Source: an uncultured Cohaesibacter sp. (GTDB lineage: Bacteria; Pseudomonadota; Alphaproteobacteria; Rhizobiales; Cohaesibacteraceae). From it: DNA of 64,000 bases. Position numbers and translations under genes: made by a program. Every line of letters starts with the position of its first letter. The first letter of the stretch is position 1. Positions 9,618 to 19,946 of this stretch are shown here, piece after piece. The notes beneath the pieces are model-generated. The model was not told the origin of the DNA and did not search any database. It saw nothing but the letters and a program-made list of their open reading frames with translations. The stretch is taken from assembly GCF_963678225.1 (NCBI RefSeq), contig NZ_OY782763.1, positions 372,001 to 436,000 on the forward strand. The letters are read 5' to 3'.

Positions 9618-9652
9618 AAGACGCCCACCGTCTAAAAACGGCAGGCGTCTTG
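9618..9652 (-). terminator. Terminator hairpin of tig
   Basis: AAGACGCC/GGCGTCTT stem with inner CCGT/ACGG pairing, 27 nt past the tig stop on the minus strand, followed by a T-rich stretch. Confidence 0.75.
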
Positions 9653-9679
9653 ATCTTCTGTCAAAGGAGTGGTCAGACC

Positions 9680-11029
9680 TTATTCTTCGTCTTCGGTGAC
9701 CATTTTCTCCAGCTCTTCCTTGGTTACGGTCTTGTCTTCAACCTTCACCAACTCAAGCAGATAGTCGACAACTTTTTCTTCGAAGATCGGCGCACGAATG
9801 GAAGCCAGCGCTTCAGGAGTTTTCGTGTAATATTCGAATACCTGACGTTCCTGACCCGGGAACTGCTGAGCACGCTGCATGATGCCGCGCTGCACTTCTT
9901 CGTCGGAAACGGTGATTTCGTTTTTCTCGCCGATTTCGGAAAGAACCAGACCAAGGCGAACACGACGCTCTGCGATGGTTTTGTATTCTTCCTTGGCTTT
10001 GTCTTCGGTCGTATCTTCGTCTTCAAAGGTTTTGCCAGCTTCATTCATTTCAGCTGTAACCTGACGCCAGATATTCTCGAATTCCTGTTCCAGAAGGGTT
10101 GGCGGCACTTCAAACTGGTGCAGCTCGTCCATTTTGTCGAGCAGCTGACGTTTGACGCGCTGACGGGTCATCTGGCCATACTGGGAAACGATCTGGTCCT
10201 TGATCAGCTCTTTGAGTTTATCAAGAGATTCGATGCCAAGCTTGGTAGCGAATTCATCATCCAGTTCCAGCTCGCCCGGAGCCTGAACTTCTTTAACGGT
10301 CACTTCGAATTCGGCGTCTTTGCCAGCAAGATGCTCAGCGCCATATTCTTCAGGGAATTTCACTTTGACTACGGTTTCGTCGCCAGCAGCAAGGCCGACG
10401 AGCTGTTCTTCAAAGCCCGGAATGAACTGACCGGAACCGAGAACCAGCTGACCATTTTCATCAGCGCCACCTTCAAAGGCTTCGCCGTCAATCTTGCCCA
10501 GATAGGACATAACAACGCGATCGCCATTTTCAGCTTTGCCTTCTTTGGTTTCGAAAGGACGAGAGCTTTCAGCGATCTGGCCAAGGCGTTCCTCAACTTC
10601 GCTATCTTCAACATCCACAACCGGACGCTCGACTTCAACGCCAGAAACGTCAGCAACTTCGATGGTTGGCAGCACTTCATAAATGATGGTGAAGTCCAGA
10701 TCAGCCTGACCATCCATGATTTTAGCCGCTTCGGCTTCATCTTCGGTCAGTTTATACTGCGGCTGCATGGCCGATTTTTCGTTGCGCTCTTCCAGAGTGG
10801 TCCGAGTGGTCTCGTTGATCAGCTCCTGAATGATTTCACCCATCAGGGCTTTACCATGCAGTTTACGGACATGAGATGCCGGTACCTTGCCTGGGCGGAA
10901 GCCGTTAATTCGGATCTGACCCTTGATTTCATCAATTTTGGCGACCAGCTTGGCTTCGAGATCAGAAGCAGGAACCACGACGTTCAGTTCGCGTTTCAGA
11001 CCTTCGGACAGGGTTTCAGTGACCTGCAT
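9680..11029 (-). CDS. tig: Trigger factor, ribosome-bound chaperone and prolyl isomerase
   Basis: A 449-residue chaperone that meets nascent chains at the ribosome exit tunnel. It begins [21 protein letters not shown]. The ribosome-docking signature [18 protein letters not shown] is intact, followed by a central FKBP-type isomerase domain ([31 protein letters not shown]) and a helical C-terminal substrate cradle with an acidic end. The frame is open to 11191, but family alignment favours ATG 11029. It heads the quality-control block tig, clpP, clpX, lon. The tRNA-Leu gene lies upstream on the same strand. Confidence 0.97.
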   Translation of the reverse strand: MQVTETLSEGLKRELNVVVPASDLEAKLVAKIDEIKGQIRINGFRPGKVPASHVRKLHGKALMGEIIQELINETTRTTLEERNEKSAMQPQYKLTEDEAEAAKIMDGQADLDFTIIYEVLPTIEVADVSGVEVERPVVDVEDSEVEERLGQIAESSRPFETKEGKAENGDRVVMSYLGKIDGEAFEGGADENGQLVLGSGQFIPGFEEQLVGLAAGDETVVKVKFPEEYGAEHLAGKDAEFEVTVKEVQAPGELELDDEFATKLGIESLDKLKELIKDQIVSQYGQMTRQRVKRQLLDKMDELHQFEVPPTLLEQEFENIWRQVTAEMNEAGKTFEDEDTTEDKAKEEYKTIAERRVRLGLVLSEIGEKNEITVSDEEVQRGIMQRAQQFPGQERQVFEYYTKTPEALASIRAPIFEEKVVDYLLELVKVEDKTVTKEELEKMVTEDEE

Positions 11030-11260
11030 ATCAATCTGCTTTCGTTCTTTGTCAAATTCAGTTTGGTTCGAGGCGCGCCAAACAGGTCGAACATTCCAAC
11101 AGGTTCGGTGCGTCCAATTTCGTATCAACTTGCTGTCGTCAAACAGCCTCACGCCTATCATGACCAACAAAGACAGGCCGCGACGGGGCAAAAGCCTTCC
11201 ATCGTGCGGCCTACACCTGTTTCCTCCCCTTTTCCGATTTGACCTGAAAAAGAGAAGCTA

Positions 11261-11345
<85 letters not shown>

Positions 11346-11385
11346 ACAGCGCTGCGCCTGTTGCGCCAGCAAATCGAGCGGAGCC

Positions 11386-11413
11386 TCTATAACACCCGTT
11401 ATGCAAAGCGCAA
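11386..11413 (-). promoter_or_regulatory. Sigma-70-like promoter for tRNA-Leu
   Basis: On the minus strand TTGCGC is followed after 16 nt by TATAGA, about 40 nt upstream of the tRNA. Nothing else is recognised in 11346-11724; short ORFs there lack start signals. Confidence 0.5.
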
Positions 11414-11724
11414 AGGGAAATTCACAAAAATTACAAAATTCCCCACGGCATTGGGGGTATCAACCACATTTAGGGCAGAAACCCACAGCCAGACACCGTC
11501 TGCTTCCGAGAGCACAGCAAGAAGAGAGCCCCATGATTGCCCCAACCAGCTGCAATGGCGTTGCGCTGGGGAATAACGCTAGAGGCTCCATATTTGTCCG
11601 GCAATCAACGGCACCGCGTTCAGAGTCAGGACGCACGAGGAAGGGTTAAGGAAAGAGCGCAGGGCCTTGCCGAATCGTACGACTGCTCGTCTCTTCCCCT
11701 CGCCCTTCCTCTCACACCAAAGCG

Positions 11725-13362
11725 TCAGTCATCGTCGCCGTAGCTCTCCAGATCCGGACCATTTTCATCTGGATCATAATCCTCGAACAAGGCTTCATAA
11801 ACTTTTGGCAAAACCTCGATGAGATCTTCAGAAATGAGCCCAGGACCGAGCGTGGACCCGGCCTGACTATGCAGCCAGACAGCGCCCGAGGCGGCATCAA
11901 ATGCTGGCATGCCCTGCGCCATCAAACCACCGACGATACCCGCAAGAACATCGCCACTCCCTGCTGTCGCCAGATATGGAATGCCTTGCGAATGAATAAC
12001 AGCATAACCATCCGGGCTCGCAACCACAGTGTCAGCACCCTTGAGAATGATAACCGCTCCGGAACGCTGAGACGCTGCGACCGCACAATCAAGTTTGGAA
12101 AGCCGCTTCTCCTCCCTCATCCGATAGGAAAGATCAGGGAATAAGCGTGCAAATTCCCCCTCATGCGGGGTTAGAACCAGCCGTCCCGACTGCGCCGCTG
12201 GAGAATCATGCATCATGGCCATACTCATGGAGCCAGCCGCTACCCCTTCCGCAAAACAGGTTATCCCGTCTGCATCGAAAAGCAGCCCCATATCGAGTTC
12301 CAACGCCTGCTCAATCAAGCGCTGCTGATCGCCCCCCGTCCCGAGCGCCGGTCCGGCCACCAAAATATCACAATCCCGTTTGTCAAAGAGTCCATCCAGA
12401 GAACCGGCGATTTTCATTGGCTCGATCATGATGGAGGTCACGTGTTGCGCAACAGACTGAGCAGCCTCTTCCGGTGGGGCCAGAGTTACGAGACCAGCCC
12501 CGGCCCTCAGAGCTGCGCGAGCTGCCAGCCGTGCCGCACCGCTATGCAAGGCATCACCACTCAACACAAGGCAGTGCCCCCGGTGAAATTTGTGATCAGC
12601 CAACCGCTCGGCCTGAATGACGTCCAGCGGCTTGAGCGCCTCTGGCCAGTTCCCCAACCAGAGAGCCGGCCCATTTTCAAAGGCGCAACAGCCTGTCTCT
12701 TCGAGCACATCTGCATCAATACCAATATCGACAACAAGAAGACGACCGCAGGAGGCCTTACCCGGATATAGCAGATGGCCCGGCTTCTTGCGAAAGAAGG
12801 TAACGGTTTGATCGGCTCGTACAGCCGATCCGCCAATCTGCCCGCTCGCCCCTTCGACGCCACTGGGCAAATCCACAGACAGAACCGGCAAGCCACTCAT
12901 ATTGAGCGCATCGATCAACTCAGCGATTTCGCCAGTAACAGGCCGATCCAGACCGGCCCCGAACAAGGCGTCAATCACGATATCGGAATCATCCCACAGG
13001 CTGGCAGAAAGCGCATAGACCTCATCGCCCCATTCTTCCGCAGCCTGACGTGCATCGCCCTTGAGGTCATCCACTTCCACAGAGCAACCAATGATGACGC
13101 TCCAGCCTTCTTCTTCCAGCAGCTGCGCAGCAACGAATCCGTCACCACCATTGTTTCCCGGCCCACACAGAATGCAGACCATGCCGGATGCCCCCGAACC
13201 GGTTTTCCGCTCCAGAAGATCTATCGCAGCGGTCGCGACCGCTTGCCCTGCGCTTTCCATCAACTGGTAGCCGTCCACGCCCCCCTCGATGGTCAGGCGA
13301 TCCGCCTCCCCCATTTGCTTTGGCGTTAGAATTTCAATTGCGGTTTCACTCAGCTCAGACAT
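11725..13362 (-). CDS. nnr: Bifunctional NAD(P)H-hydrate epimerase / ADP-dependent dehydratase
   Basis: A 545-residue repair enzyme that converts damaged NADHX/NADPHX back to NAD(P)H. The N-terminal YjeF_N domain (epimerase) carries CGPGNNGGDGFVAA and SVDLPSGVEG. The C-terminal YjeF_C/ribokinase-like domain (dehydratase) carries LTPHEGEFARLFPDL, VIILKGADTVVASPDG and ATAGSGDVLAGIVGGL. A short acidic tail DPDENGPDLESYGDDD follows. GAGGA directly abuts ATG 13371 but is 9 nt from ATG 13362, so the latter is preferred. It diverges from glnB across a 680-bp gap. Confidence 0.95.
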   Translation of the reverse strand: MSELSETAIEILTPKQMGEADRLTIEGGVDGYQLMESAGQAVATAAIDLLERKTGSGASGMVCILCGPGNNGGDGFVAAQLLEEEGWSVIIGCSVEVDDLKGDARQAAEEWGDEVYALSASLWDDSDIVIDALFGAGLDRPVTGEIAELIDALNMSGLPVLSVDLPSGVEGASGQIGGSAVRADQTVTFFRKKPGHLLYPGKASCGRLLVVDIGIDADVLEETGCCAFENGPALWLGNWPEALKPLDVIQAERLADHKFHRGHCLVLSGDALHSGAARLAARAALRAGAGLVTLAPPEEAAQSVAQHVTSIMIEPMKIAGSLDGLFDKRDCDILVAGPALGTGGDQQRLIEQALELDMGLLFDADGITCFAEGVAAGSMSMAMMHDSPAAQSGRLVLTPHEGEFARLFPDLSYRMREEKRLSKLDCAVAASQRSGAVIILKGADTVVASPDGYAVIHSQGIPYLATAGSGDVLAGIVGGLMAQGMPAFDAASGAVWLHSQAGSTLGPGLISEDLIEVLPKVYEALFEDYDPDENGPDLESYGDDD

Positions 13363-13866
13363 CCCAGACATTCCTCAAAAAGACGACCCTCCAGACATCT
13401 GGTGACAGGCCGTAGCAACGCGCAGTGCGAAGCGCTTGACTCTCTTTGGGAATCTATAGCCAGAATTGCAAAACAACAATCACGCATTCCACAATTGCCC
13501 CGTATTTATCGCTTTCTACAGATCCCCCTCCCCAAATGATGCCTCCAGCCCTTCACCGGTTCTCCGTTAACAAATTGCCACGACAAAAGAGGTCAACACG
13601 CTGCGTCAAACAGCCCCACAAAGCGCGCCATTTAAGAGAGCAAACAGTGCCTCGATATTATGCAAAAGAAGGGCTTTTCGAAGAAAAGTGACCTAAAAGT
13701 GACCATTAAAGTCACCGTATTCGCCCCCCCATCGAATGGACCAATGATCAAAATTACATCAAATGCCTATTTTTACATCATTTCATTTCCCCAAAATGCC
13801 TCAAAATTCGACCCTTGGGTACTGGTGAAGGGCGGAATTTCCTGCTTTTATTCCGAACAACACAAT
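13363..13866. other. Divergent intergenic region nnr/glnB, no gene
   Basis: About 500 bp with only ORFs that lack ribosome-binding sites and look random in composition. It is AT-rich towards 13700-13860, which suits enhancer and NtrC binding upstream of the sigma-54 promoter. I did not find a clear NtrC dyad. Confidence 0.5.
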
Positions 13867-13883
13867 TGGCACGTAGAATGCAT
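13867..13883 (+). promoter_or_regulatory. Sigma-54 (RpoN) promoter of glnB-glnA
   Basis: TGGCACG followed by TGCAT, with GG at 13868-13869 and GC at 13880-13881 separated by exactly 10 nt. This fits the -24/-12 consensus TGGCAC-N5-TTGCA. It implies transcription from near 13893, about 150 nt before glnB, under NtrC control as in rhizobia. Confidence 0.75.
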
Positions 13884-14006
13884 AAATTTTCACAAACCGG
13901 AAAGCGGCTGAAGATGTCCCTTAGGGCTTCGGATGACTGAGGCAATCCGGCTCAAAAGTTAACCAGGGTGTGATTGGGCGTTTGCAGATCGATCTCTGGT
14001 TGATAG

Positions 14007-14384
<378 letters not shown>

Positions 14385-14396
14385 CACAAGAATACA

Positions 14397-14425
14397 AAGC
14401 CTCTGGCTCTCCCGGCCAGAGGCTT
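14397..14425 (+). terminator. Intercistronic hairpin between glnB and glnA
   Basis: GCCTCTGG pairs with CCAGAGGC, with a 9-nt loop and flanking AA/TT pairs. It begins 13 nt after the glnB stop and is followed only by TTATAAAAAT, so it is a leaky terminator or mRNA 3'-end stabiliser. It would give glnB-only and glnBA transcripts. Confidence 0.6.
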
Positions 14426-14433
14426 ATAAAAAT

Positions 14434-14468
14434 ACCTTCCAAGGGACAATAAAACACCTTCTAAGGGA
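14434..14468. repeat. Short direct repeat between glnB and glnA
   Basis: ACCTTCCAAGGGA (14434-14446) and ACCTTCTAAGGGA (14456-14468) match at 12 of 13 positions and are 22 bp apart start to start, about two DNA turns. This is a possible tandem regulator site upstream of glnA. Confidence 0.5.
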
Positions 14469-14554
14469 ACAGTTCAGACTCAAGTGGGAATGCGGAACAA
14501 CGGAGTGCAAGACGTTGGCCTTTTCCCAATTTACAGACAGTAAAGGATACTGGA

Positions 14555-15964
14555 ATGAGCACACCAGCTGAAATCGTCAAATTGATCTCAGATCAGGACG
14601 TCAAGTATGTTGACATCCGTTTTACCGACCCTCGCGGTAAATTGCAGCACGTAACCGTTATTGAAGACCAGGTCGATGAAGACTTCCTCGAAGAAGGCTT
14701 CATGTTTGACGGTTCCTCTATCGCCGGCTGGAAATCCATTGAAGCTTCTGACATGAAGCTGATGCCAGACTGCGCAAGCGCTTACATCGATCCGTTCTAT
14801 GCAGAAAAAACACTCTGCATTCACTGTTCTGTTGTTGAGCCTGACACAGGCGCTCCTTACGAACGCGACCCACGCGGCACCGCTGAAAAAGCTGAAGCAT
14901 ATCTCAAGGCTTCCGGCATTGGTGACGTTGCCTACTTCGGCCCAGAAGCTGAATTCTTCATCTTCGACGACGTTCGTTATGCCAACACCATGAACAAGGT
15001 TTCCTACGAAGTTGACGCAATCGACGCTTCCTGGAACACCGATTCCGAATACGAAACCGGCAACACCGGTCATCGCCCGGGCATCAAAGGCGGTTACTTC
15101 CCTGTGAACCCAACCGACTATGCTCAGGACATTCGTTCCGAGATGCTTTCCACCATGAAATCTCTCGGCATGAAAGTTGACAAGCATCACCACGAAGTGG
15201 CTTCTTGCCAGCACGAACTGGGCCTGATTTTTGATAGCCTCACCAAACAGGGTGACGAGCTGCAGAAATACAAATATGTCATCCATAACGTTGCTCAGGC
15301 ATATGGCAAATCCGCCACCTTCATGCCTAAACCAATCTATGGTGACAACGGCACCGGCATGCACTGCAACATGTCCATCTGGAAAGACGGCAAGCCTCTC
15401 TTCGCTGGCGACAAATATGCTGATCTGTCCGACGAAGCCCTGTACTTCATCGGTGGTATCCTGAAGCATGCAAAAACCCTGAATGCTTTCACCAACCCAT
15501 CGACCAACTCCTATAAGCGCCTGATCCCGGGCTTTGAAGCTCCGGTTCTGCGTGCCTATTCCGCACGTAACCGTTCTGGCTGCATCCGTATTCCTTGGAC
15601 CGAATCTCCAAAGGCGAAACGCGTTGAAGCCCGCTTCCCGGATCCGTCCGCTAACCCGTACCTCTGCTTCTCCGCTCTGCTGATGGCTGGCCTTGACGGC
15701 ATCAAGAACAAGATCCATCCGGGCGATGCAATGGACAAAAACCTGTACGATCTGCCTGCAGAAGAACTCGAAGGGATCCCAACCGTTTGTGGTTCCCTGC
15801 GTGAAGCCATCGAATGCCTCAAGGCTGATCATGACTTCCTGCTGGCTGGCGACGTATTCACCAAAGACCAGATCGAAGGTTACATCGAACTCAAGGAAGA
15901 AGAAATCCAGCTGTTCGAACACACCCCGCATCCGGTTGAATTCGCAATGTACTACAGCTGCTAA
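14555..15964 (+). CDS. glnA: Glutamine synthetase type I
   Basis: A 469-residue GSI-beta enzyme that makes glutamine from glutamate, ammonia and ATP as a dodecamer. Visible signatures: [31 protein letters not shown], the ATP-binding region with [22 protein letters not shown], and [25 protein letters not shown]. Tyr398 in [10 protein letters not shown] is the adenylylation site (Tyr397 without the initiator Met), so activity is probably controlled by GlnE. AAGGA lies 8 nt before ATG 14555. It lies with glnB in one nitrogen-controlled unit. Confidence 0.98.
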   Translation: MSTPAEIVKLISDQDVKYVDIRFTDPRGKLQHVTVIEDQVDEDFLEEGFMFDGSSIAGWKSIEASDMKLMPDCASAYIDPFYAEKTLCIHCSVVEPDTGAPYERDPRGTAEKAEAYLKASGIGDVAYFGPEAEFFIFDDVRYANTMNKVSYEVDAIDASWNTDSEYETGNTGHRPGIKGGYFPVNPTDYAQDIRSEMLSTMKSLGMKVDKHHHEVASCQHELGLIFDSLTKQGDELQKYKYVIHNVAQAYGKSATFMPKPIYGDNGTGMHCNMSIWKDGKPLFAGDKYADLSDEALYFIGGILKHAKTLNAFTNPSTNSYKRLIPGFEAPVLRAYSARNRSGCIRIPWTESPKAKRVEARFPDPSANPYLCFSALLMAGLDGIKNKIHPGDAMDKNLYDLPAEELEGIPTVCGSLREAIECLKADHDFLLAGDVFTKDQIEGYIELKEEEIQLFEHTPHPVEFAMYYSC

Positions 15965-16010
15965 TTCCCAGTGCTTGGCACCGCCAAACACACTAGAAGC
16001 AAAATTAAGA

Positions 16011-16035
16011 AGGGCCGGTTTTTACCGGCCCTTTT
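16011..16035 (+). terminator. Rho-independent terminator of glnA
   Basis: AGGGCCGGT-TTTT-ACCGGCCCT stem followed by T5, 47 nt past the stop. Confidence 0.92.
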
Positions 16036-16133
16036 TATTGCTGCTGCCTCACTCAGCCCATTTTCACTAAGAGTTAAGCCAAGACTGCAAAAATCAGAAT
16101 CCTAATATTCTCTCACGAGATTGACAGCCCAAG

Positions 16134-16619
16134 ATGCGTCACCAAAAGCGAAGCCTGCAAAATGCCAGTCACAGCGAAGCACTGGGAAAACTCAAGGAAT
16201 ACCAAGAGGTCAGCATCCCTCCGGTGGATAGTTTGGCAGACATCGCCCAACTGTTCATTCAAGAAGCAGGCATAAACCTTACGGCCTTACCGATGCTCAC
16301 CCAATCGCTACAAGGCCTCCAAAAAAAATCAAAAGATTCTCTTGGTGCCGTCTGCGCATTTGACCTCCAGCATACTAAAGGCTTGTCCAGATTATCATTC
16401 ATAGTCGAGGCTAAGTGGAACTATCTGTTGTTAGAAACAATTGATCCGACCACACGCACTGCGTCCTGCCAACATCTCAAATTGAAGATACATCTTGACG
16501 ATCCAAAGCGAATGAAACGCGAGGGTCAAAAAATAGTCCAGGCCTTCAGAAAATTCAAAGGCTACCGTCAAGATTCAGGCCTCGGTACTTTCCTACGCAG
16601 ATTCCTAGGTGGCAACTAA
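16134..16619 (+). CDS. Hypothetical protein, unrecognised
   Basis: An open frame of 161 residues with no recognised family. It is basic, lacks signal or membrane segments, and has a predicted helix-rich N-terminal half. Strands CAFDLQHTKGLSRLSFIVEAKWNYLLLETI are followed by a basic end (KFKGYRQDSGLGTFLRRFLGG). No convincing Shine-Dalgarno precedes ATG 16134. Base composition is more AT-rich than its neighbours, so it may be a recent or fast-evolving gene. It lies between the glnA terminator and a convergent phosphatase gene. I cannot exclude a non-coding frame. Confidence 0.5.
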   Translation: MRHQKRSLQNASHSEALGKLKEYQEVSIPPVDSLADIAQLFIQEAGINLTALPMLTQSLQGLQKKSKDSLGAVCAFDLQHTKGLSRLSFIVEAKWNYLLLETIDPTTRTASCQHLKLKIHLDDPKRMKREGQKIVQAFRKFKGYRQDSGLGTFLRRFLGGN

Positions 16620-16646
16620 ACCTGAGAGATTATTGGCCATAGAGGC

Positions 16647-17231
16647 TCAAGCCTCTTCCATTGCCTGCCAGCCATGGAGCATTTTGCGTGCGCCCCAGTC
16701 ATAGGTGAAATAATATCCAGCCGGTGGTGGAGTGAATTCAGCCCCTATGCCCTGCCCGGCCAGATAACAGAAGAGCAACGCGCCGACGCGCCCATGGCCA
16801 ACCATCAAAACATCTCCGCGCATTCCACTGGTAAGCACCCGTTCCATAGCAGAAAGATAGGCAGCCGCAATGCGGTCCTGCGCATCCATAGCATATTCGC
16901 CCTGAGCAACAACCGGCGGCTGGTTCGCTGAACAAAGCCGCTTGAATCGATCCACCAAACCAGCTTGAGGCAATGCGCCAGTCACCAGATTTTCGCTTTC
17001 GTCCATTTCCGCATCGACATTGGGCGGAATAGACAAGCTATCCCCGATAATGGATGCAGTCTGACTGGCCATCGCATGAGAGCTTGAGAAAATATAGGCG
17101 GTACCATCAAGTAGGCCACTTCTTGCAAGAGCCTCGGCACGCACACGAGCATCGTCGTCAAGCGTGCAGGCGCTCTGAGGAGAAGACGCATTGTCCAGAC
17201 TTTGTGGGTGGATAAGGTATCGAACCAACAT
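16647..17231 (-). CDS. Histidine phosphatase family protein
   Basis: A 194-residue member of the phosphoglycerate-mutase-like histidine phosphatases. The catalytic His is His8 in LVRYLIHPQ, a variant of the usual RHG/RHA motif seen in a subgroup with R-Y-L-x-HPQ. The second core His is in DVLMVGHGRVGALL. FSSSHAMASQTASIIGDSL matches the usual S-x-x-x-R/A-x-x-T helix region. The substrate is unknown. A short membrane-protein gene may precede it on the same strand. Confidence 0.8.
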   Translation of the reverse strand: MLVRYLIHPQSLDNASSPQSACTLDDDARVRAEALARSGLLDGTAYIFSSSHAMASQTASIIGDSLSIPPNVDAEMDESENLVTGALPQAGLVDRFKRLCSANQPPVVAQGEYAMDAQDRIAAAYLSAMERVLTSGMRGDVLMVGHGRVGALLFCYLAGQGIGAEFTPPPAGYYFTYDWGARKMLHGWQAMEEA

Positions 17232-17285
17232 GAAGAATGCTCAACCGGTCGGGGCCGCGCACCAGATCGGCAAAACAGCGCGGTC

Positions 17286-17459
17286 CTAGATCAAAAGGAA
17301 GAACAAGGCAAGAAAACATGTCGCCGTAGCATTGAGCCATGGGGACATACCTGAAACATCCTGATATTGCATCCGCGCTCTGTCGGCCCTGTAGAGGCTT
17401 GATTTCAACTCAAATACCGACGTTCGCAGATTGTCAATTTCAGCCTCAACCTGTTCCAT
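17286..17459 (-). CDS. Small membrane-anchored coiled-coil protein (putative)
   Basis: The frame is open to 17624, but the plausible protein starts at ATG 17459, after a GGA-containing leader. It has 57 residues: an acidic heptad-like helix (MEQVEAEIDNLRTSVFELKSSLYRADRARM) and a C-terminal hydrophobic segment LNATATCFLALFFLLI ending at the stop. This tail-anchored layout is coherent and argues for a real gene, although no family is recognised. It lies 54 nt upstream of the histidine phosphatase and may be co-transcribed with it. Confidence 0.45.
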   Translation of the reverse strand: MEQVEAEIDNLRTSVFELKSSLYRADRARMQYQDVSGMSPWLNATATCFLALFFLLI

Positions 17460-17507
17460 GAAATATCCGTTTGTTTTGTCCCCATACGTTCCAAACTTAA
17501 AGGGCAA

Positions 17508-17529
17508 ATGGTTAACAAAGATTAACCAT
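17508..17529. promoter_or_regulatory. Palindromic operator candidate upstream of parE
   Basis: Perfect 8-bp arms ATGGTTAA and TTAACCAT with a 6-nt spacer, in the 417-bp divergent region between the small membrane protein and parE. It contains two GTTAA/TTAAC half sites. The spacing (TTAA-N6-TTAAC) is one base short of the CtrA consensus. The rest of 17530-17876 shows no gene. Confidence 0.45.
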
Positions 17530-17876
17530 GATTTGAAACTTTTCACACGTGCCCTGAGCGGGTATCGCTTACCCGCCACAAAAGGGGCAATGATGCTAAG
17601 AGCACACAAAGCTGCTAGGCTCACGGTGCCCTTTCTGGACGCAAAAGGCCCAATTTCTGCGAGGATTCACATTTCCTTGCAGCGAACACTTGACCAGTGC
17701 CCCTTAGCCAAAGACATTGTGGAAACGAATAAGAGCCTGATTCGCGCCGTTTATTGCGCATCATTCGCACTTGCGAACAGCCCGAAAACTGTTAAGACCG
17801 AACGAAAAGGATCGGTAGCGTTCATTTGTCCCGTTACCGAGACCATACCTGTCCTGTCGGAACCGAAGAGTAGTCT

Positions 17877-19946
17877 ATGTCTGCGTCTGACGATCTTTTT
17901 GCCTCTGTGCCAACACCCAAGGGCGGCACTCCCGCCCCCAAAGCCGCCCCTGCGGCTCCGGCTGCCCCGAAACCAAAATCCGGGAACAATAGCCCGGCGT
18001 CGGTTCCTGGGGTAAAGGCCGACTATACAGCAGCAGACATTGAAGTTCTCGAAGGACTGGAACCCGTGCGCCGTAGACCCGGCATGTATATCGGTGGTAC
18101 CGACGAAAAAGCGTTGCATCACCTGTTTGCCGAGATCATCGACAACTCAATGGACGAAGCCGTCGCCGGCTATGCCTCATGGATCGAAGTTGAGCTTTTG
18201 CCGGACAACGTGATCACAGTCACAGATAACGGACGCGGCATTCCGGTCGATCCGCATCCGAAATTTCCTAACAAGTCTGCGCTGGAAGTCATCCTGACAA
18301 CCCTGCATGCGGGCGGCAAATTCGATTCTGCCGTATATGAGACATCTGGTGGTCTGCATGGCGTGGGTGCATCCGTCGTCAATGCGCTTTCAGAGAGCAT
18401 GGTGGTGGAAGTTGCCTCCAACAAGAAGCTCTACCGCCAGAGCTTCTCCCGCGGCATTCCTACCGGCGCATTGGAGCTGCTCGGCGACGTGCATAACAGG
18501 CGCGGCACCAAGGTCATCTTCAAGCCTGACCACGAGATCTTCGGCAAGAAAATCCGCTTCAAGCCAGAGCAGCTGCTCAATATGGCGCGCTCCAAGGCCT
18601 ACCTTTTCGGCGGCGTTGAAATTCGCTGGTCCTGTGCACCGGAATTGCTGGAGCACAGCCCGGAGGTTCCGCCAAAGGCAACCTTCCATTTCCCCGAAGG
18701 GCTGAAGGACTATCTGGCAGCCACCCTTGGCAAAACGAACCTTGTCACACAGGAAATCTTCGCCGGCCGCACCGAAAAGTCAGCCGGCCACGGCGCCGTG
18801 GAATGGGCCGTTTGCTGGTTTGGTGGCGATGGCTTTTTCAATTCCTATTGTAATACCGTGCCAACTCCCGAAGGCGGCACCCATGAAAGCGGCCTGCGCA
18901 CAGCCTTGTTACGCGGCCTTAAAAACTATGCCGAACTGACCAGCAACAAGAAGGGCACCCTGATCACCGCAGACGATGTGATGACCAGCGCTGGCGCCCT
19001 GCTCTCGGTCTTCATTCGCGAGCCCGAATTTGTTGGTCAGACCAAGGATCGTCTCGCAACCACTGCCGCTACGCGCATTGTCGAGCAAGCCGTGCGTGAC
19101 CAGTTCGACCACTGGCTGACCAATGCCCCCCAACAAGCCAACCGCCTTCTTGACTGGGTCATTGACCGCGCCGAAGAACGCCTGCGCCGCCGCAAAGAGA
19201 AAGATGTCAGCCGCAAATCGGCCGTTCGCAAGCTGCGCCTGCCAGGCAAGCTGGCCGACTGTTCGCAGAATGCCAAGGGCGACACCGAACTCTTCATCGT
19301 GGAGGGCGATTCCGCTGGTGGCTCGGCCAAACAGGCCCGTAACCGCACCACGCAGGCCGTTCTGCCATTGCGCGGCAAGATCTTGAATGTCGCCAGCGCC
19401 TCCAGCGACAAGCTCCACGCCAACCAGCTGCTGGCGGATCTGGTACAGGCGCTGGGCTGTGGCACGCGCAAAAACTATAATGATGAAGACCTGCGCTATG
19501 ATCGCGTCATCATCATGACGGATGCTGACGTCGACGGCGCGCATATTGCGTCTCTATTGCTTACCTATTTCCAGCGTGAAATGCCGCAGCTGATCCATAA
19601 CGGACACCTGTTTTTGGCCATTCCGCCGCTTTATCGCATCAGTCAGGGCGGCAAGACCCTTTATGCCAGAGACGACATGCACAAGGATGAGCTGCTGGAC
19701 AAAGAATTCAAGGGCAAGGGAAAAATCGAGATCGGGCGCTTTAAAGGTCTGGGTGAAATGCGGTCTGACCAGCTCAAGGATACGACCATGGATCCCAAGA
19801 ACCGGACATTGCTGAAAGTTCAGATCGTTGATATGATTCCGGGACAAACGAAGGAAGTCGTAACCCGGCTGATGGGGAACAAACCAGAAGCCCGCTTTGA
19901 ATTCATTCAGGAAAATGCCGAATTTGCGACCGATCTTGACATTTAA
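17877..19946 (+). CDS. parE: DNA topoisomerase IV subunit B
   Basis: A 689-residue ATPase subunit of topo IV, which decatenates daughter chromosomes together with ParC. A Pro/Ala-rich leader (~45 residues) precedes the GHKL ATPase domain: VRRRPGMYIGGTDEKALHHL, EIIDNSMDEAVAGYA, TDNGRGIPVDPHP and GGLHGVGASVVNALS. The TOPRIM domain has FIVEGDSAGGSAKQARNR and IIMTDADVDGAHIASLLLTYF. The end MIPGQTKEVVTRLMGNKPEARFEFIQENA is diagnostic. Length and lack of an insert in TOPRIM favour ParE over GyrB. The next gene overlaps its 3' end by 32 nt. Confidence 0.96.
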   Translation: MSASDDLFASVPTPKGGTPAPKAAPAAPAAPKPKSGNNSPASVPGVKADYTAADIEVLEGLEPVRRRPGMYIGGTDEKALHHLFAEIIDNSMDEAVAGYASWIEVELLPDNVITVTDNGRGIPVDPHPKFPNKSALEVILTTLHAGGKFDSAVYETSGGLHGVGASVVNALSESMVVEVASNKKLYRQSFSRGIPTGALELLGDVHNRRGTKVIFKPDHEIFGKKIRFKPEQLLNMARSKAYLFGGVEIRWSCAPELLEHSPEVPPKATFHFPEGLKDYLAATLGKTNLVTQEIFAGRTEKSAGHGAVEWAVCWFGGDGFFNSYCNTVPTPEGGTHESGLRTALLRGLKNYAELTSNKKGTLITADDVMTSAGALLSVFIREPEFVGQTKDRLATTAATRIVEQAVRDQFDHWLTNAPQQANRLLDWVIDRAEERLRRRKEKDVSRKSAVRKLRLPGKLADCSQNAKGDTELFIVEGDSAGGSAKQARNRTTQAVLPLRGKILNVASASSDKLHANQLLADLVQALGCGTRKNYNDEDLRYDRVIIMTDADVDGAHIASLLLTYFQREMPQLIHNGHLFLAIPPLYRISQGGKTLYARDDMHKDELLDKEFKGKGKIEIGRFKGLGEMRSDQLKDTTMDPKNRTLLKVQIVDMIPGQTKEVVTRLMGNKPEARFEFIQENAEFATDLDI

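Noticed and set aside
9650-11242. 530-codon plus-strand ORF opposite tig
   Set aside because: A Phe-rich translation produced by the mirror of Glu/Lys codons; trigger factor on the other strand is unambiguous.
13446-13691. 81-codon plus-strand ORF upstream of glnB
   Set aside because: No start signal, random composition and no family features; it lies in the AT-rich region expected for promoter control.
14588-15991. 467-codon minus-strand ORF opposite glnA
   Set aside because: Antisense artefact of the biased codon usage in glnA.
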